From assembly GCA_001179505.1 (NCBI GenBank), contig CDMY01000661.1:3336-35109 (forward strand): a stretch of 31,774 nucleotides of DNA, in the 5' to 3' direction. This DNA comes from Vitrella brassicaformis (taxonomy: Eukaryota > Sar > Vitrellaceae). The position numbers and the translations under genes were made by a program. Below are positions 1 to 11,200 of this stretch, in pieces (within the stretch, counting starts at the first letter, position 1; the number at the start of each line of letters is the position of its first letter). A model generated the notes under the pieces. It did no database searches and was not told where the DNA came from. It saw nothing but the letters and a program-made list of their open reading frames with translations.

Positions 1-17
1 GGGGGGGGGGGGGGGGG
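1..17. other. Poly-G run at the contig edge
   Basis: The window opens with 17 consecutive G. No other homopolymer here is comparable. It lies at the very edge and cuts into the permease gene, so it looks like a read or contig-end artefact rather than genomic sequence. The first ~20 bases should not be used for gene models. Confidence 0.7.
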
Positions 18-236
18 ATTACGAGTGAGTTTGGATGGACTGTTCCGGCGAATTTGATGCCTGCGCTGATGCCGATGGCACATGCAAGGATGAACATCTT
101 CCGCTGGGTGAAGCCACCGTGAGCCACCATCGACAGACCTACACACACACACACACACAGAAACACACACACACACGGACAAACATACAGACAGAGAGAC
201 GCGCTCCAGATGCGTTGTCCTATCCTCTTCTCTCTC

Positions 237-273
<37 letters not shown>

Positions 274-2284
274 TGTGTGTGTTGCAGGTGCTGACACTGA
301 CCTCCGATGAGCATGAGTCCGAAGCAGATGGTGAGGGCCGCGCCGATGACTGGCCAGGGGATCAGCACAAAGGCCGCACCGAACTTGCCAAACAGACCTG
401 TGTGACGGGTGGGCGGCAGGATGGCATGGCATGTGGCCGTCTTTTGGTGTGTATGGTACCCAGGAATACGAGCAGGAAGCCCACCACAACGCCTGCACGG
501 CGAGAGGCTACACGCTGATGAGAGAAAGACAAGACAACAGCCAAGGCGAGAACATGACGATGGTTGAACTCATGAGAGCAGATGGGTCACCGTCATTGCA
601 ATGATGCCGTTGTTCTGAAAGGAAGAGAGACAATTGACAGGGAATGACAGACACATTTTTCGCTCCCGTGTGTGTGCCTGTCTCTGCTCGCGGCTCGCGT
701 ACCCCGCTGTAAGTGATGTTGGGAAATGCCGTGAAGATGGCGCAGAACAGACTCGAGAAGGCATCATTCAGCAGACCACCCTGCACACAAACGGAGAAAG
801 CAATGGCATACGGGTCGGGGCCTCTGTTGGTTGAACGACGAACCTGCAGGATGAGATTGAAGCGGTCGCCTGCAGTGGGCAGGCCGCTGTACTTGGCCGT
901 GGCAGTGAGGTCGCCCATGCACTCTACACCAGACACGATGTAAGCGATGATCATCGGCAGCAGCAGAGACCCGTCAAACGCCACACCGTACCTGCACGAG
1001 CCAGACACGTCTTTCTCTCTCTCTCGGTTCTCCTCCTTCTCTGCTCCCTTCCTCCCTCCCTGACTCTCACTTGAACAGGTGTGGGTATGTGAACCAAGGC
1101 GCATCCGCGAGACCATTGTTGCTGATGTCCATGTTGATGAACCCGTCACACCCCCAAGTCGGCCCGTGCGCACACCGCCTCGTGCCGAAAAAGAGAGCGA
1201 AGATGGTACCGAATAGGATGCCGAAGAAGACGGCGGCTGACTTGAAGATGGGGATGGAGTACTTGGCGCGGACCCAGTAGAAGCCGACGATCATGCAGAT
1301 GGTGAAAAGACCCAGACAGACCCCACTCGTTGGGCGCCCCGTAGGCGTCGAACGGTCCCACATTGCCCGCCAGGTTGTTGACGCCCACATAGAGCAGGGA
1401 CAGCCCAATCATGAACACCACAGTGCCCTGCACACACGAACGGACACACAGACAGAGAGAGAGAGGATCGGCACCACATGGGTGGAGTGTGTCGTTAGCG
1501 GCTGGATTACCGTGACGAGTGGCGGGAAGATGGCCTTCATCTTGGTCGGACAAAAAGACATGAAGGCCTCGACGATCCAGCATATCATGGCCCCCACAAA
1601 GATGGCAGCCAGCCTGACGACAGACAGACAGACAACAAATGGCGCCATACATACACACAAAATGGTCCATATACGTGTGTGTGTGTACCTCTGATGCGGT
1701 GTGAGGGAGCGGTCGACGTTGGACGCTATCACAACAAACGTGAATGACGTGCCCATGACACTCAACATCCCTGACCCCAGAGCGATTCCCTGAACAACAC
1801 ACACACACCCGGCCGACCACCGGGCGGGCCGGCAACGTAAAGCCATGTGCGTGCCGTGCTGTGCGTGGCAGTACCAGAGGGAAGCCGGGCAGCGGAGGTG
1901 TTCTGAACTGGTAGACGTGGATCAGCGTGCACACCCCAGACGTGAAGACGCTCATGCTCACGAGGTAAGGGATCTCATCAAAATTCTCAGTGGCAATGCC
2001 GATGAGTGTGGCGGCGGTGGGGAGTGACCCAAGCATCACGAGAGCATGCTGCAGGCCGAAGAAGCACGCCAAGTGCCACGGGATCTTCTCGTCGGGCTTG
2101 ATCAGCCGGTCTTGACCTGCAAACACCAAGCGAAAAGGCATCAGATCATTCAAAATCTTCATGTTTGGCTTCACGCATGCGCACCTCTGAACATGTTGAC
2201 CCTTGCCGGCTGTGCATTCTTGACGGCCGAAGGGTGCTGCTTCAGGGGCGCCTCCGACTCAGTCATGGCCTCACTCATGCTCAT
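18..2284 (-). CDS. NCS2 / nucleobase-ascorbate transporter family permease, 3' end missing
   Basis: Polytopic membrane permease of the NCS2 (NAT) family, whose members import xanthine, uracil or ascorbate by cation symport. Start ATG 2284 has a good context (CCACCATGA). Exons: 2284-2185, 2116-1875, 1789-1689, 1613-1511, 1427-1071, 991-844, 780-703, 614-591, 514-460, 397-302, 138 to the left edge. All junctions are GT-AG and phases match except inside exon 5. Family landmarks are IPWHLACFFGLQHALVMLGS after the N-tail, GVNNLAG, MGDLTATAKYSGLP, the NAT signature NNGIIAMT on a 24-nt exon followed by R, and GLFGKFGAAFVLIP. The usual Gln before NNG is Gly here. Exon 5 is 357 nt but its neighbours require length = 2 mod 3, and the frame slips near 1325-1335, so one extra base or a real frameshift is present. 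Substrate cannot be told. It is divergent from the oxygenase gene. Confidence 0.88.
139..301 (-). repeat. Intron 10 of the permease with nested complementary simple repeats
   Basis: In gene sense the intron reads donor, (CA)n at about 282-257, (GA)n at about 256-228, a short spacer, a TCTCTCTGTCTG stretch at about 202-184, then (TG)n at about 176-141 and the AG. The outer CA and TG tracts are complementary, and so are the inner GA and CT tracts, so the intron could fold as one nested stem. Confidence 0.8.
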
Positions 2285-2451
2285 GGTGGCAAAGGCAACG
2301 CCCCTTGACTCCTCCCGGAGGCGCTTTGCCGGTTCAGAAGAGGTCGTAGATCTATCGCCGGAATCGGCCGGATGGTCCGACGGTGAAGATCTCGTGAAAT
2401 GTCGTGAAACACATCACTCATGAGCTAGCTCGCTCCGGCAGGGGGAGCAAA
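2285..2451. promoter_or_regulatory. Divergent intergenic region, permease / 2OG oxygenase
   Basis: Only 167 bp separate the start codons of two divergently read genes, so both 5' UTRs and core promoters must lie here or overlap the genes. No clear TATA box is visible. Placement by position only. Confidence 0.5.
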
Positions 2452-3980
2452 ATGACGGCGAAGGTGCCTGTCATAGATCTGCTGCTTCCCGAGGAGGAGG
2501 TTGTCAAGGCCATCCGCAAAGGATGCGAGGAGGTGAGCGGAGCAAACAGGAGAGGACGCGTCTGCGCCAATCTCGTTCATCGTCTTGCTTGTCTGGCGGA
2601 CACTGCAGATTGGCTTCCTCTGCATCATCAACCATGGCGTTGACCCAGCTGTCGTGGCGGGCGCCTTCAAGGCGATGCACGACTTCTTCACCCTGCCCCT
2701 TGAGACCAAGATGAAGAGCAAAGGAACACCTGCAGGGTGCGACAGGCAGCCGCAGAAACAGTCTTGGAGCCCGTCACACACTCTCTGCGCGTGTGTGTGT
2801 GTCTGATCAGCTACATGCCACTGCAAGCTCAGACGCTGGACCCTGGTACGCACAGACAGGCAGACAGACAGACAGACAGCTGAATGCCCCCTGTCCATCT
2901 GTTTGTTCTTTGGGCAGAGAACCAGACCGAGCCAGACCAAAAAGAGGGCTATGGCATGGTTGAGGAGGTGCCCGCCGGGCACGATCCCAACGAGTTTCCC
3001 TTCCACGGCAAGCGTGTGTACCCGGACGACAGCGACGTGCCGGGCTGGCGGGAGGCCGTCATGGGTTACTATGGTGCGGTGCGGTCGCTGGCGATGCGGA
3101 TGCTGCGGTACATCGCCTTGGCCATGGAGGTGCCCGACGCCGACGCATTCATAGCCAAGAACTTCGAGTGAGCGGACGCTCAGCAGCCTTGTTGGGCGTG
3201 GTCGACCGATATATGTGTCTGTTCGTGCCCATGACAGGTTCCCCATCTTCCACATGCGGATGCTTCGGTATGAACCGCGGGCGTCCAATCCGGCAGAGGG
3301 GCGACTCGCGGCGGGCGCACACACTGACTGGGGTGAGAACAGTTCAACAGATGTGACCCTCATAATGAATGCACGGTGGGGTGTGGTCTGTGTGTCTGTG
3401 TTTCTTGTAGGGTTGATAACACTGCTCAAGACGGATGGCGGGGAAGGACTGCAGGTGCAGCCGCGCAACTCTTCTGAGTGGCTCGACGTCGAGGAGCCGG
3501 CCAATGCCTTCGTTGTCAACCTGGGAGACCTGCAGCAGGTGCGTCAGCCACGTGGCCCCAACTGATTTTGTCATATGTGTGTGATGCCCGCGGGGCTCTG
3601 TGTTTGTCTGTCAGCGGTGGACCAATGATGTGTTCACTTCCCGGCCGCACCGAGTGATGCTCAAGTCTGACAAAGTGCGATATAGGTAAAGGCCCCTGTG
3701 CACACAGACCTGACAAAGACACACACACACACACACACATATGCGAGCTTGGCCTTCTGTGTGTGCGGCGTGGCGTTGCAGCATAGCCTACTTCTGTGAT
3801 GCGGACGAGCGCGCATTGGTCGAATGTCTGCCGTCGTTCCAGTCGCCCTCCCGCCCTCCCCGGTATTCGCCCATTACGCAAGCGGCCTACCTGGCGGCCA
3901 AGTATGAGCAGACGATCAAGAAGGAATTCAATGTCGTGAGCGCCAGTGTCGAAAGGGTGGAGGAGAGTGCCGTTGTGTGA
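2452..3980 (+). CDS. 2-oxoglutarate/Fe(II)-dependent oxygenase (isopenicillin-N-synthase-like)
   Basis: Soluble non-haem iron oxygenase that couples 2-oxoglutarate decarboxylation to hydroxylation or desaturation of a small molecule. Exons: 2452-2532, 2609-2736, 2811-2845, 2918-3167, 3238-3332, 3411-3538, 3615-3685, 3782-3980; all GT-AG with matching phases, 328 aa, normal for the family. The N-terminal part begins VPVIDLLLP and has IGFLCIINHGVD, like the DIOX_N domain. Then come GYMPLQAQTLDPE and KEGY, and the jelly-roll core with His193-x-Asp195 (HTDWG), His251 (RPHRV) and the 2OG-binding pair Arg261-x-Ser263 (RYS). The whole 2-His-1-Asp triad is present, so it should be active. Its relatives include gibberellin oxidases, flavonol synthases and bacterial IPNS-like enzymes; the substrate is unknown. 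No targeting sequence is visible. Confidence 0.93.
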
Positions 3981-4350
3981 TTGACTGATATGCATGATGG
4001 GTAACGCATCGCGGCCTTTTTGCCGCTGATGGCGACCTTGTATGGCAATGGTGTTCATGATGATGCACTGCGTGGTTTTTTCTTTTTCTGTTTGTTTTCC
4101 CTTAGCGGCTGTGTCGGTTCTGTCTCGTGGCCGTCTCGTGGTGATGTGTTTGCATCAATCGGAAGGGAAGCCATTCAATTGTCACATGTGGATCATGATG
4201 AGGGGAGGCTATCGATCTTTCTCTCCAGTCTGTCCAGTCGTTGGTCTATATCTATCAGACGATTCTCGAGTCGACGCGATGCTGACACATAGGCACACAC
4301 ACACACACACAGACATATTCCCTGTGCCAGAGTGCCATTACTGTGAACAC
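3981..4350. other. Convergent 3' flanks, no gene seen
   Basis: This stretch lies between the stop of the oxygenase (+) and the stop of the next gene (-). It holds a T-rich patch at about 4076-4100, a (CA)n run at about 4294-4311 and no ORF with family resemblance. Most likely both 3' UTRs. Confidence 0.5.
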
Positions 4351-5312
4351 CTACTCAGTTCCATCTCTCTCATGAACCACACCAAATCGTAAGAACCTGT
4401 GCGAAGGAGAAATGTCACAACACGCGCCAAAGTGAGAGAGGATACATTTGATGCACCCCCCACCCACATCCCCAGCCACTCGCCGCTCACCGAGGAAGAA
4501 ATTGTTGTCTTGGAATATATCATCAGACTGCTCGAGAGGCCGGACATACTTGCAGCCATCCAGCGTATCGCAATCGTGCTCCAAGATGTCTTCCAGGCTG
4601 ATGTACGACCAGAATGCGCTCTTGTCCGGGTCGAACTCACGCGGCGTGCGTCCCGTGGCCCCAAAATAAAGTTCTGAATGACGAATAATCAGGACCATTC
4701 TGTCCAGGTCAACGTAGTAGAGGAAACCGTGGAGGCCCCGCCCGTAGGTTCCATCATTGACTACCCCGAGCTGCAGCACCCTTTCCAGCGACCTGTTTTC
4801 CCCTCGAAGAAGAATGGGTCATCGCCTATCTCTTCGTAGACCGTCTTCAGCTGCGCAACCTGGACACAAGACAAACAGCGCATCCAAGACTTGACGGGCA
4901 ATGCATGACCTGATCTCACTCACTGACTGACTTGTCGCTTCCATCTTGCCAGCGAAGGGTCTTCCTTCAAAGCCGCCTTGACCTCACTTAATACCGAATC
5001 TCCGAGGCCCGAAGGATACCCATCATAGTTCTGCAGCAGACAGAAGCGCACAGGCTGCATGGACGACACGAGAGAGGGAGGCAACCGACGGAAACCGCCT
5101 ACGGTGTGAAAGCAGTACTTTCTTCCTTGATAGAGGAACCCAGCGGTGCCGGGCATCGTCATCCTCACACACGAGCGACGCCTAAAGCGGTATGGTGGCC
5201 TCACAGGACGGCTGCGGACGGCATCGAGGCCTCTGGCGGATGAGGGATGAGTCGGCAACAGTGAGAAGCCGTCAATGAGGGGAAGAAACGGCAAGAGAAG
5301 ACAGATGCGCAT
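4351..5312 (-). CDS. Unrecognised protein with plastid-type bipartite presequence
   Basis: I do not recognise the family. ATG 5312 opens a hydrophobic signal peptide (MRICLLLPFLPLIDG) with Phe as the likely first mature residue, then an Arg/Ser/Pro-rich transit-like stretch; import into a complex plastid is inferred. The body has a QNYDGYPSGLGD motif and, later, VVNDGTYGRGLHGFLYYVDL and IRHSELYFGATG. Two splice models fit. (A) Exon 1 5312-4924 joins exon 2 4792-4351 with no frameshift, 276 aa. (B) Exon 1 ends at 4932 and exon 2 starts at 4859, adding a plausible VAQLKTVYEEIGDDPFFFEG, but this needs one extra base in the TTTTCCCC run at 4797-4804. The last ~40 codons look less conserved, and a possible donor near the NNFFLG codons could end the exon earlier. 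Confidence 0.6.
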
Positions 5313-5722
5313 CACAGACGACGGGGAAGAGGGCGATAAAGCAGCCGAAACGAGTGACTTCCAGAACGACAGAACGAGTGACTTCTGATCGAACTCATTG
5401 CAGATGGTTCTCTTCTCTCTTGTTCCTTTCTAATCTTTGCGAACGGCATGAAGGCATTCCATCCGCTCAGAAACCGGTTCGTTCGACCCCGAGAAGTCAT
5501 TTTACGTAAACCGAAAAGTGGGAACTCACTACACGCCACGGTGTCGGCTTTCGGGCGTTTCTCTGGTGTCCGAAAGTCTGGTATCGGAACACACGAATGC
5601 GCACGCCAAACCGATGCATGTGTCAGGAGATATCCCATCGGCTGCCTTCATTGCATTCACAGGCCACAACATTGTGGGGCTCGCACCAACTAAGCAGACC
5701 CCTCTCCTCTCCCATCGTCAGC
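5313..5722. other. Intergenic region between two minus-strand genes
   Basis: About 410 bp holding the upstream region of the unrecognised plastid protein (right of 5312) and the 3' flank of the TspO-like gene (left of 5723). No ORF or RNA gene is convincing. Base composition is balanced and it lacks the long TG/CA tracts seen in introns. Confidence 0.45.
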
Positions 5723-6809
5723 TCAGCTGACCATCTCTCTTTTCACCGGATACAGCGGCTCACACCCGTTCAGCCGCCATATGTCACACACAAGCACTGT
5801 GGCCACACTCAGCCACATAGTCTGCGGCAAGAGGATCCAGCCAGCAATCGGCAAAGCAGCGAAGTACAGGCGATTCGCGGCGATGCTGCTCGCCAGGACA
5901 AGCAAGACGACCGATGCTGCCGTCCCCCGTCTCCTGTCCACGTTCTGGATCGTGTTCCAGGTGTCACCTGAAGACACTCAACGACAGACAACACACGCCC
6001 GTCCGAAGTGACAGGCATATGCGCTTTCATACTCACTCACCGATGGAGAGATGCAGCATCAGCGCAGCGATGGGAGGCGTCAGGAAGGCACCTGCCTGGC
6101 GCCTGCAGAAGGCATCAAGACATGAATGAGGCAGCAGCAGCAGCAGCAGCAGCCATTTCCACTCACCATATCAATGTCGACGAAAGCGTCCGCAGCATGG
6201 CGATGGTGCCCCACACAAAGGGAAACACGATAGGTGGCGGCATCCATGAGGGCCTCGTCCCTTCAGCAATTTCTTTCCGCTCGCTCAGCGGAGTTGGCCG
6301 CTGGTTGTTCAGCACCGAGAACAGACGTGATCTCACCGCCATCAGCGCGAAGAAGGAGGCAGTGAGGGCCGTCGGGACGAAGGACGGCAGGGATGAGGGC
6401 AGGAGGGGCATCCCCCGGTCAAGGGCGGCAAGAGTCACCAGAATGCATGCCCACTGTAGTGCTGCAGGCCACATGCTGGTGCCGAAATGTGTGATCTGCT
6501 CATCTGTTGTGTGCATTGCTTACCCGTTGCGAGTAGGTACTTCGCCGTCGCACCGATATCCCATTCTTTCCTGACAACTGCCTTCGTTTGTGCGGATGGC
6601 TCACTCACCGCTGTGGAAGCAGCTCTCATCTCGCTTCCAGTCCGCCGTCCTGCACACTGAACTGCTGCTGCAAACGAGGGGATCTGATTGAGGCATCTTC
6701 TCGGCGTGAGAGGTGCGCTGGGAACGGTCTGAGGTGATGAGTGAAAGGCGAGAGACGAGGACAAAGCGGCGATCCATACACACACGAGGGTCCAGCTGCT
6801 AGGCGCCAT
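5723..6809 (-). CDS. TspO/MBR-family (tryptophan-rich sensory) membrane protein with plastid presequence
   Basis: TspO/MBR proteins are five-helix membrane proteins that bind tetrapyrroles and sterols. Exons: 6809-6524, 6461-6167, 6102-6041, 5967-5723, all GT-AG with matching phases, 295 aa; bacterial TspO is near 160 aa, so about 130 residues are N-terminal extension. That extension starts with a signal peptide (WTLVCVWIAALSSSLA) followed by Phe and a Ser/Pro/Arg-rich stretch, a complex-plastid import signal. TspO landmarks are WMPPPIVFPFVWGTIAMLR, LSIGDTWNTIQNV, and the last helix MWLSVATVLVCDIWRLNG, with Trp and Asn at the expected places. It is divergent from the Ca2+-ATPase. A plastid tetrapyrrole-linked role is inferred only. 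The family call is from motif pattern and would be worth a profile search. Confidence 0.78.
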
Positions 6810-7291
6810 CGTCGGTGTGTGTCTTTGGAGCGTCGTGAAACAGAGTTTAACTGCGAGCTAATCCCGCAGACCTGTTTTCAGTTTCGATATATGAAGGAGT
6901 TGGTTGCTAGGATGACACAGGAGGGCAGCTGAGAGGCTTTTTCTGCAGTCAGATTCAGCACTCGTCATTGCCCGGCGGAGAAAGCAGTTGGACCTCCCTC
7001 CGGTGAGCCAGCCGTCTGCTGCCGACCACTGGGCTGCCACGGTCGTCACATCAACACCCATAACACATCACCTCCAAGGTGAGGGGTCGACTCGACGGCA
7101 TATCGGTGATCGTCTTCTCCCAGCGTCGGCACGCAGAGAGCCTCTATACGCAGAGCAAGGCTCACCGATAGTGTCCTGGTGTGATTGTCTGCTTCCTGCA
7201 GGTCGTTTGGTGACTGTGTCCGCCATCTATCCGTTGCTCGGACTTCTCTCCCACTTCTCTCCCGTGTGATTGTGAGTGTGAGTGAGGCGGC
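6810..7291. promoter_or_regulatory. Divergent intergenic region, TspO-like / Ca2+-ATPase
   Basis: 482 bp between two divergent start codons. No simple repeats and no clear TATA box. It should hold both promoters and 5' UTRs, and an intron in the ATPase 5' UTR is possible. Placement by position only. Confidence 0.45.
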
Positions 7292-8230
7292 ATGGCGACC
7301 GACGGGTTTGACATCGCCGTCGACGACTTCTCGCGCATCGTCAACGCCTATGTGGCCAGAACTGTCACCGAAGACCTCGATGAGATCAAGAACCTCGGTA
7401 GCTACTACAGACACAGCCAGCCAGCCGTCCATCCATCTATCCGTGTGGTTGGCCTGCACTGCACCGCAGGTGGGCAGAAGGGCATTATGGAGAAGCTGCG
7501 GACGGACCAGCACACCGGCCTCTCGCAGAAGGCCGATGACAAGGCCGACCGGAAGGCAACTTTCGGCGTCAACAAGCTGCCAGAAGTACCACCGACGCGT
7601 ACGCCGCACTCACACACGGAGAGGGATCTACTGGATGCTGAACAGAAGAATGATTGGGTCTCTCTTTTGTGTGTCCGTATGTGTGTGTGTGTGTGCAGCA
7701 TTTTGGCGTTTGATAATAGCTGCGTTTGAGGATTTCACGTTGCGCATCCTGGCTGTGTGTGGCGTGGTGTCACTCATCCTCGGCGTGGCCGCCTCGGAAC
7801 ACCCTGAGATTGGTACGTCACACACACACACATACAGAGGGACACAGAGCCAGCCGATATTCCGATGGATTGGTTGGTTCAGAGTGGATTGAGGGTTTTG
7901 CCATCTTCGTGGCGGTGTTTGTGGTGGTTCTGGTGACGGCATGGAACGATTGGAACAAGGAGAAGCAATTCAAGAAGCTCAACGAGATCAAGGTAGATAG
8001 ACTAGACACACAACCAGCCGCACACACACCATCCTCTCTCTCTGTGTGTTTGTGTGTGTGCGTCTACGCCAACAGGAGCAGAAGGACTGTTCGGTGATCC
8101 GCAACGAGGCCAAGCACAAGATATCCGTCTTCGACCTCGTGGTCGGCGACATCATCGCACTCGAAACAGGCGACGAAGTGCCCGCAGTAAGTGCGCTGCT
8201 GACTCCTCGACGCGGCTGCGTCAAATCCCT

Positions 8231-8266
<36 letters not shown>

Positions 8267-11200
8267 TGTGTGTGCCACTTACAGGACTGTTTGGTGATGC
8301 GGAGCTATGACGTCAAGGTGGACGAGTCGTCGCTTACCGGCGAGACAGAGCAGATCGTCAAGGCGCCGTACGACACGTGTGTGGAGCAGATCGAGCAGAG
8401 GCAGGAGAAGCTCAACAACACCACGGGCAAGAAGCACCACGTCGTCGACAGCCCGGTGGTGCTCTCCGGCACCACACTCACACACGGCAGCGGGACCTTC
8501 CTGGTCGTCTCGGTGGGAATCAACTCACAGGTACGCAGGCAGGTCGAAAAAGAGAGCGATGGTGTCTGTATGGGCGTCTCGTCTCTGTGTGTGTGTGTAG
8601 GTGGGTCGCCTGATGCAGCTGCTACAGACGGCTCCTGAAGCGACCCCGCTCCAACGTGAGCAACACACTCGCCGACTCACTCACAACACGGATGCCATCC
8701 CTTCGTGTGCGTGTGTGATGTGTTATGACATCAATCAGAGAAGCTCGAGAAGATCGCCCGCGACATCGGCAAGGCCGGTCTTGCCGCAGCCCTTCTCACG
8801 CTGCTCGCGCTGTTGCTCCAGTAAGCCAAGCCAACCACACACACACACACAATGCACCCAGCCACTAAGTCTGCGTGTATGTGATGGCAGGTACTGGATC
8901 ATTTATGCGCTGGCTGAGCCTGAAGACCGCGACGATGCCTCGAGCATAGCCTCGGAGCACGTCGACTTCTTCGTTGTGGCGGTAAGCAGCCAGCCAGCCA
9001 AGCTGATCCCATTCCCCTCACACCTGTCCTGTGTGTGACCTGTGTGGATGGATGGCCGGCCGCCCCATCCTCTGTGTGTTCTGTTCTGTGTGGTGTGCAG
9101 ATCACTGTGGTGGTGGTTGCCGTGCCTGAAGGCCTGCCCTTGGCCGTCACCATCTCCCTGGCGTACTCGATATCCAAGATGCTCGCAGACCAAAACTGGG
9201 TGGGTCGAAAGAGCCGACAGACACATCACACTGCAAAAACCGAGGAGGCAAGATAAGATACCCCTCTCTGTGGGTGTCTCAGGTGCGTCGTTTGGCCGCG
9301 TGTGAGACCATGGGCGGTGCGAATGAGGTCTGCTCCGACAAGACGGGCACCCTTACCAAGAACAGAATGACAGTGCAGGTGAGACGGACACACGCAGAGA
9401 GAGAGAGAGAGAGAGACGAGTGTCCGCACGCACGCACCGTTTCTCCTGTGTGCGTGTGTGTGTGTGTGTGTGGCCTCTCTCTCTTTGCAATAATCAGGCG
9501 TTTTGGAACGGCAGTGTGCTGAATGAGTTTGAAAACACCCAAGAGAACCGGTGTGACCTCAAAGAGCCCTACATGCAGGTCTGTGCGTGAGCATCTGTCC
9601 ATCCATCCATCCCTCCATCCATCCATCCATGTGTGCGTGTGCGTGTGACACACATGTTTTCACAATCCACAGATTCTGATGGACGGTCTGGCTGTCAATT
9701 CGACGGGCTACCTGGAGATCGACAATGTCGCCATTATGGACGGCACGGGGAGAACCAAAGAGGTCGGTCAGGCAGCTCAGGCAGCCAGCCGTTGTGTCCG
9801 CTGACGAGAGTGTGTGTGCGTGCGTGTGTGTGTGTGTGGTCAGGTGATCAACCACGTGGGCTCGCCCACCGAGTGCGCTTTGCTGCAATACATGAGGGTC
9901 AGCGGCACCACACCATACACACACGAGAAGGAGAGCAGCATACACACGAATTGTGGTGTGTGTGTGTGTCCATCCATCGGCCTCCCAGATGCTCGATTAC
10001 GACTACTCCGCCATCCGCAAAGACTACGAAGACAAGGTAGGTACCATCCCTCTCCCTCCACACACGCGCCTCACACACACACACGAGTCGATCTGTGTGT
10101 GTTCGTTCGTCTGTCCGTCTGTCCATCGACCCATCGGTTGATCAGATTGTGCACCAGGAGCAGTTCACTTCTGACCGCAAGATGATGACCACCGTCGTCC
10201 GCCTCCCCGACGGCAAGCTGCGCATCTTCACCAAAGGCGCGTCTGAGCGCGTCCTCAGGCTCTGCAGCAGCCGGATCGACCAGGCCGGCAACCTGCACAG
10301 GCTCGGCATGATGGAGATCGAGCGCATCGAGCAGGCCATCATCCAGAAGCTGGCCTCTCAGGCCCTCCGCACCATCGCCATCGCATACCGAGACATCGAC
10401 GAGAACGCGTTGCCCGACTGGCGCGACCCCGACCCCAACACGGGCTTCTTCAAGATGGAGAGCGACATGACCATTCTGGGGATCACAGGCATCCGCGACC
10501 CTGTCCGCGACGAGGTGCCTGAGGCCGTCCGGCGGTGTCAGCGGGCCGGCATCAAGGTGCGCATGGTGACGGGCGACAACATCGAGACGGCCAAGCAGAT
10601 CGCCATCAAGTGCAACATCTACAGACCAGAGAACCACGGTCTCGCCATGCTCGGCAAGGAGTTCTACGCCATGGTAACCAACCACACCCACACCAACACA
10701 CGCAGGCAGCGACGCCATTCTATTCGCAAACAAACACGCGTTTCTTGGTTGGTCGGTGGGTCGATCAGGTGGGTGGCGTGATCTGTGAGCTGTGCCGGAC
10801 TGAGACGTGTGACTGTGCCCGGGAGGCCAAGACAGCAGCAGCCGAGAACAAGAAGATCCGCAATGACGTGCTGGGCAAGCCTGACGAGTTCGCACGGATC
10901 GCCCCGAGGCTGGAGGTGCTTGCACGGTCGCAGCCCTCCGACAAATACGCCCTCGTCACAGGTGCGTTCTGCGGATGGGGGCCCTCGTGTAGACTAGATG
11001 GGTGTTTCTGTCTGCTCGTCACACAGGTTTGAAGAACTTGGGTGCTGTCGTTGCGGTGACGGGGGACGGCACCAACGACGCCCCTGCACTCAAAAAAGCC
11101 GGTGGGCAGATAAGGACCCTCACACACACACTCACACACACACACACACACGTATGGCCTTCCGGACTGTGTATGTGTGTGTGTGTGTGTGTGGTCAGAT

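Noticed and set aside
9600-9632. (TCCA)n and similar tetranucleotide runs as a CRISPR-like or satellite array
   Set aside because: They are short simple repeats without unique spacers, inside eukaryotic introns.
10071-10925. 284-codon open frame on the minus strand
   Set aside because: It is antisense to exons 16 and 17 of the Ca2+-ATPase, which carry conserved P-type ATPase motifs. The frame is open because of GC-rich codon bias; no family resemblance.
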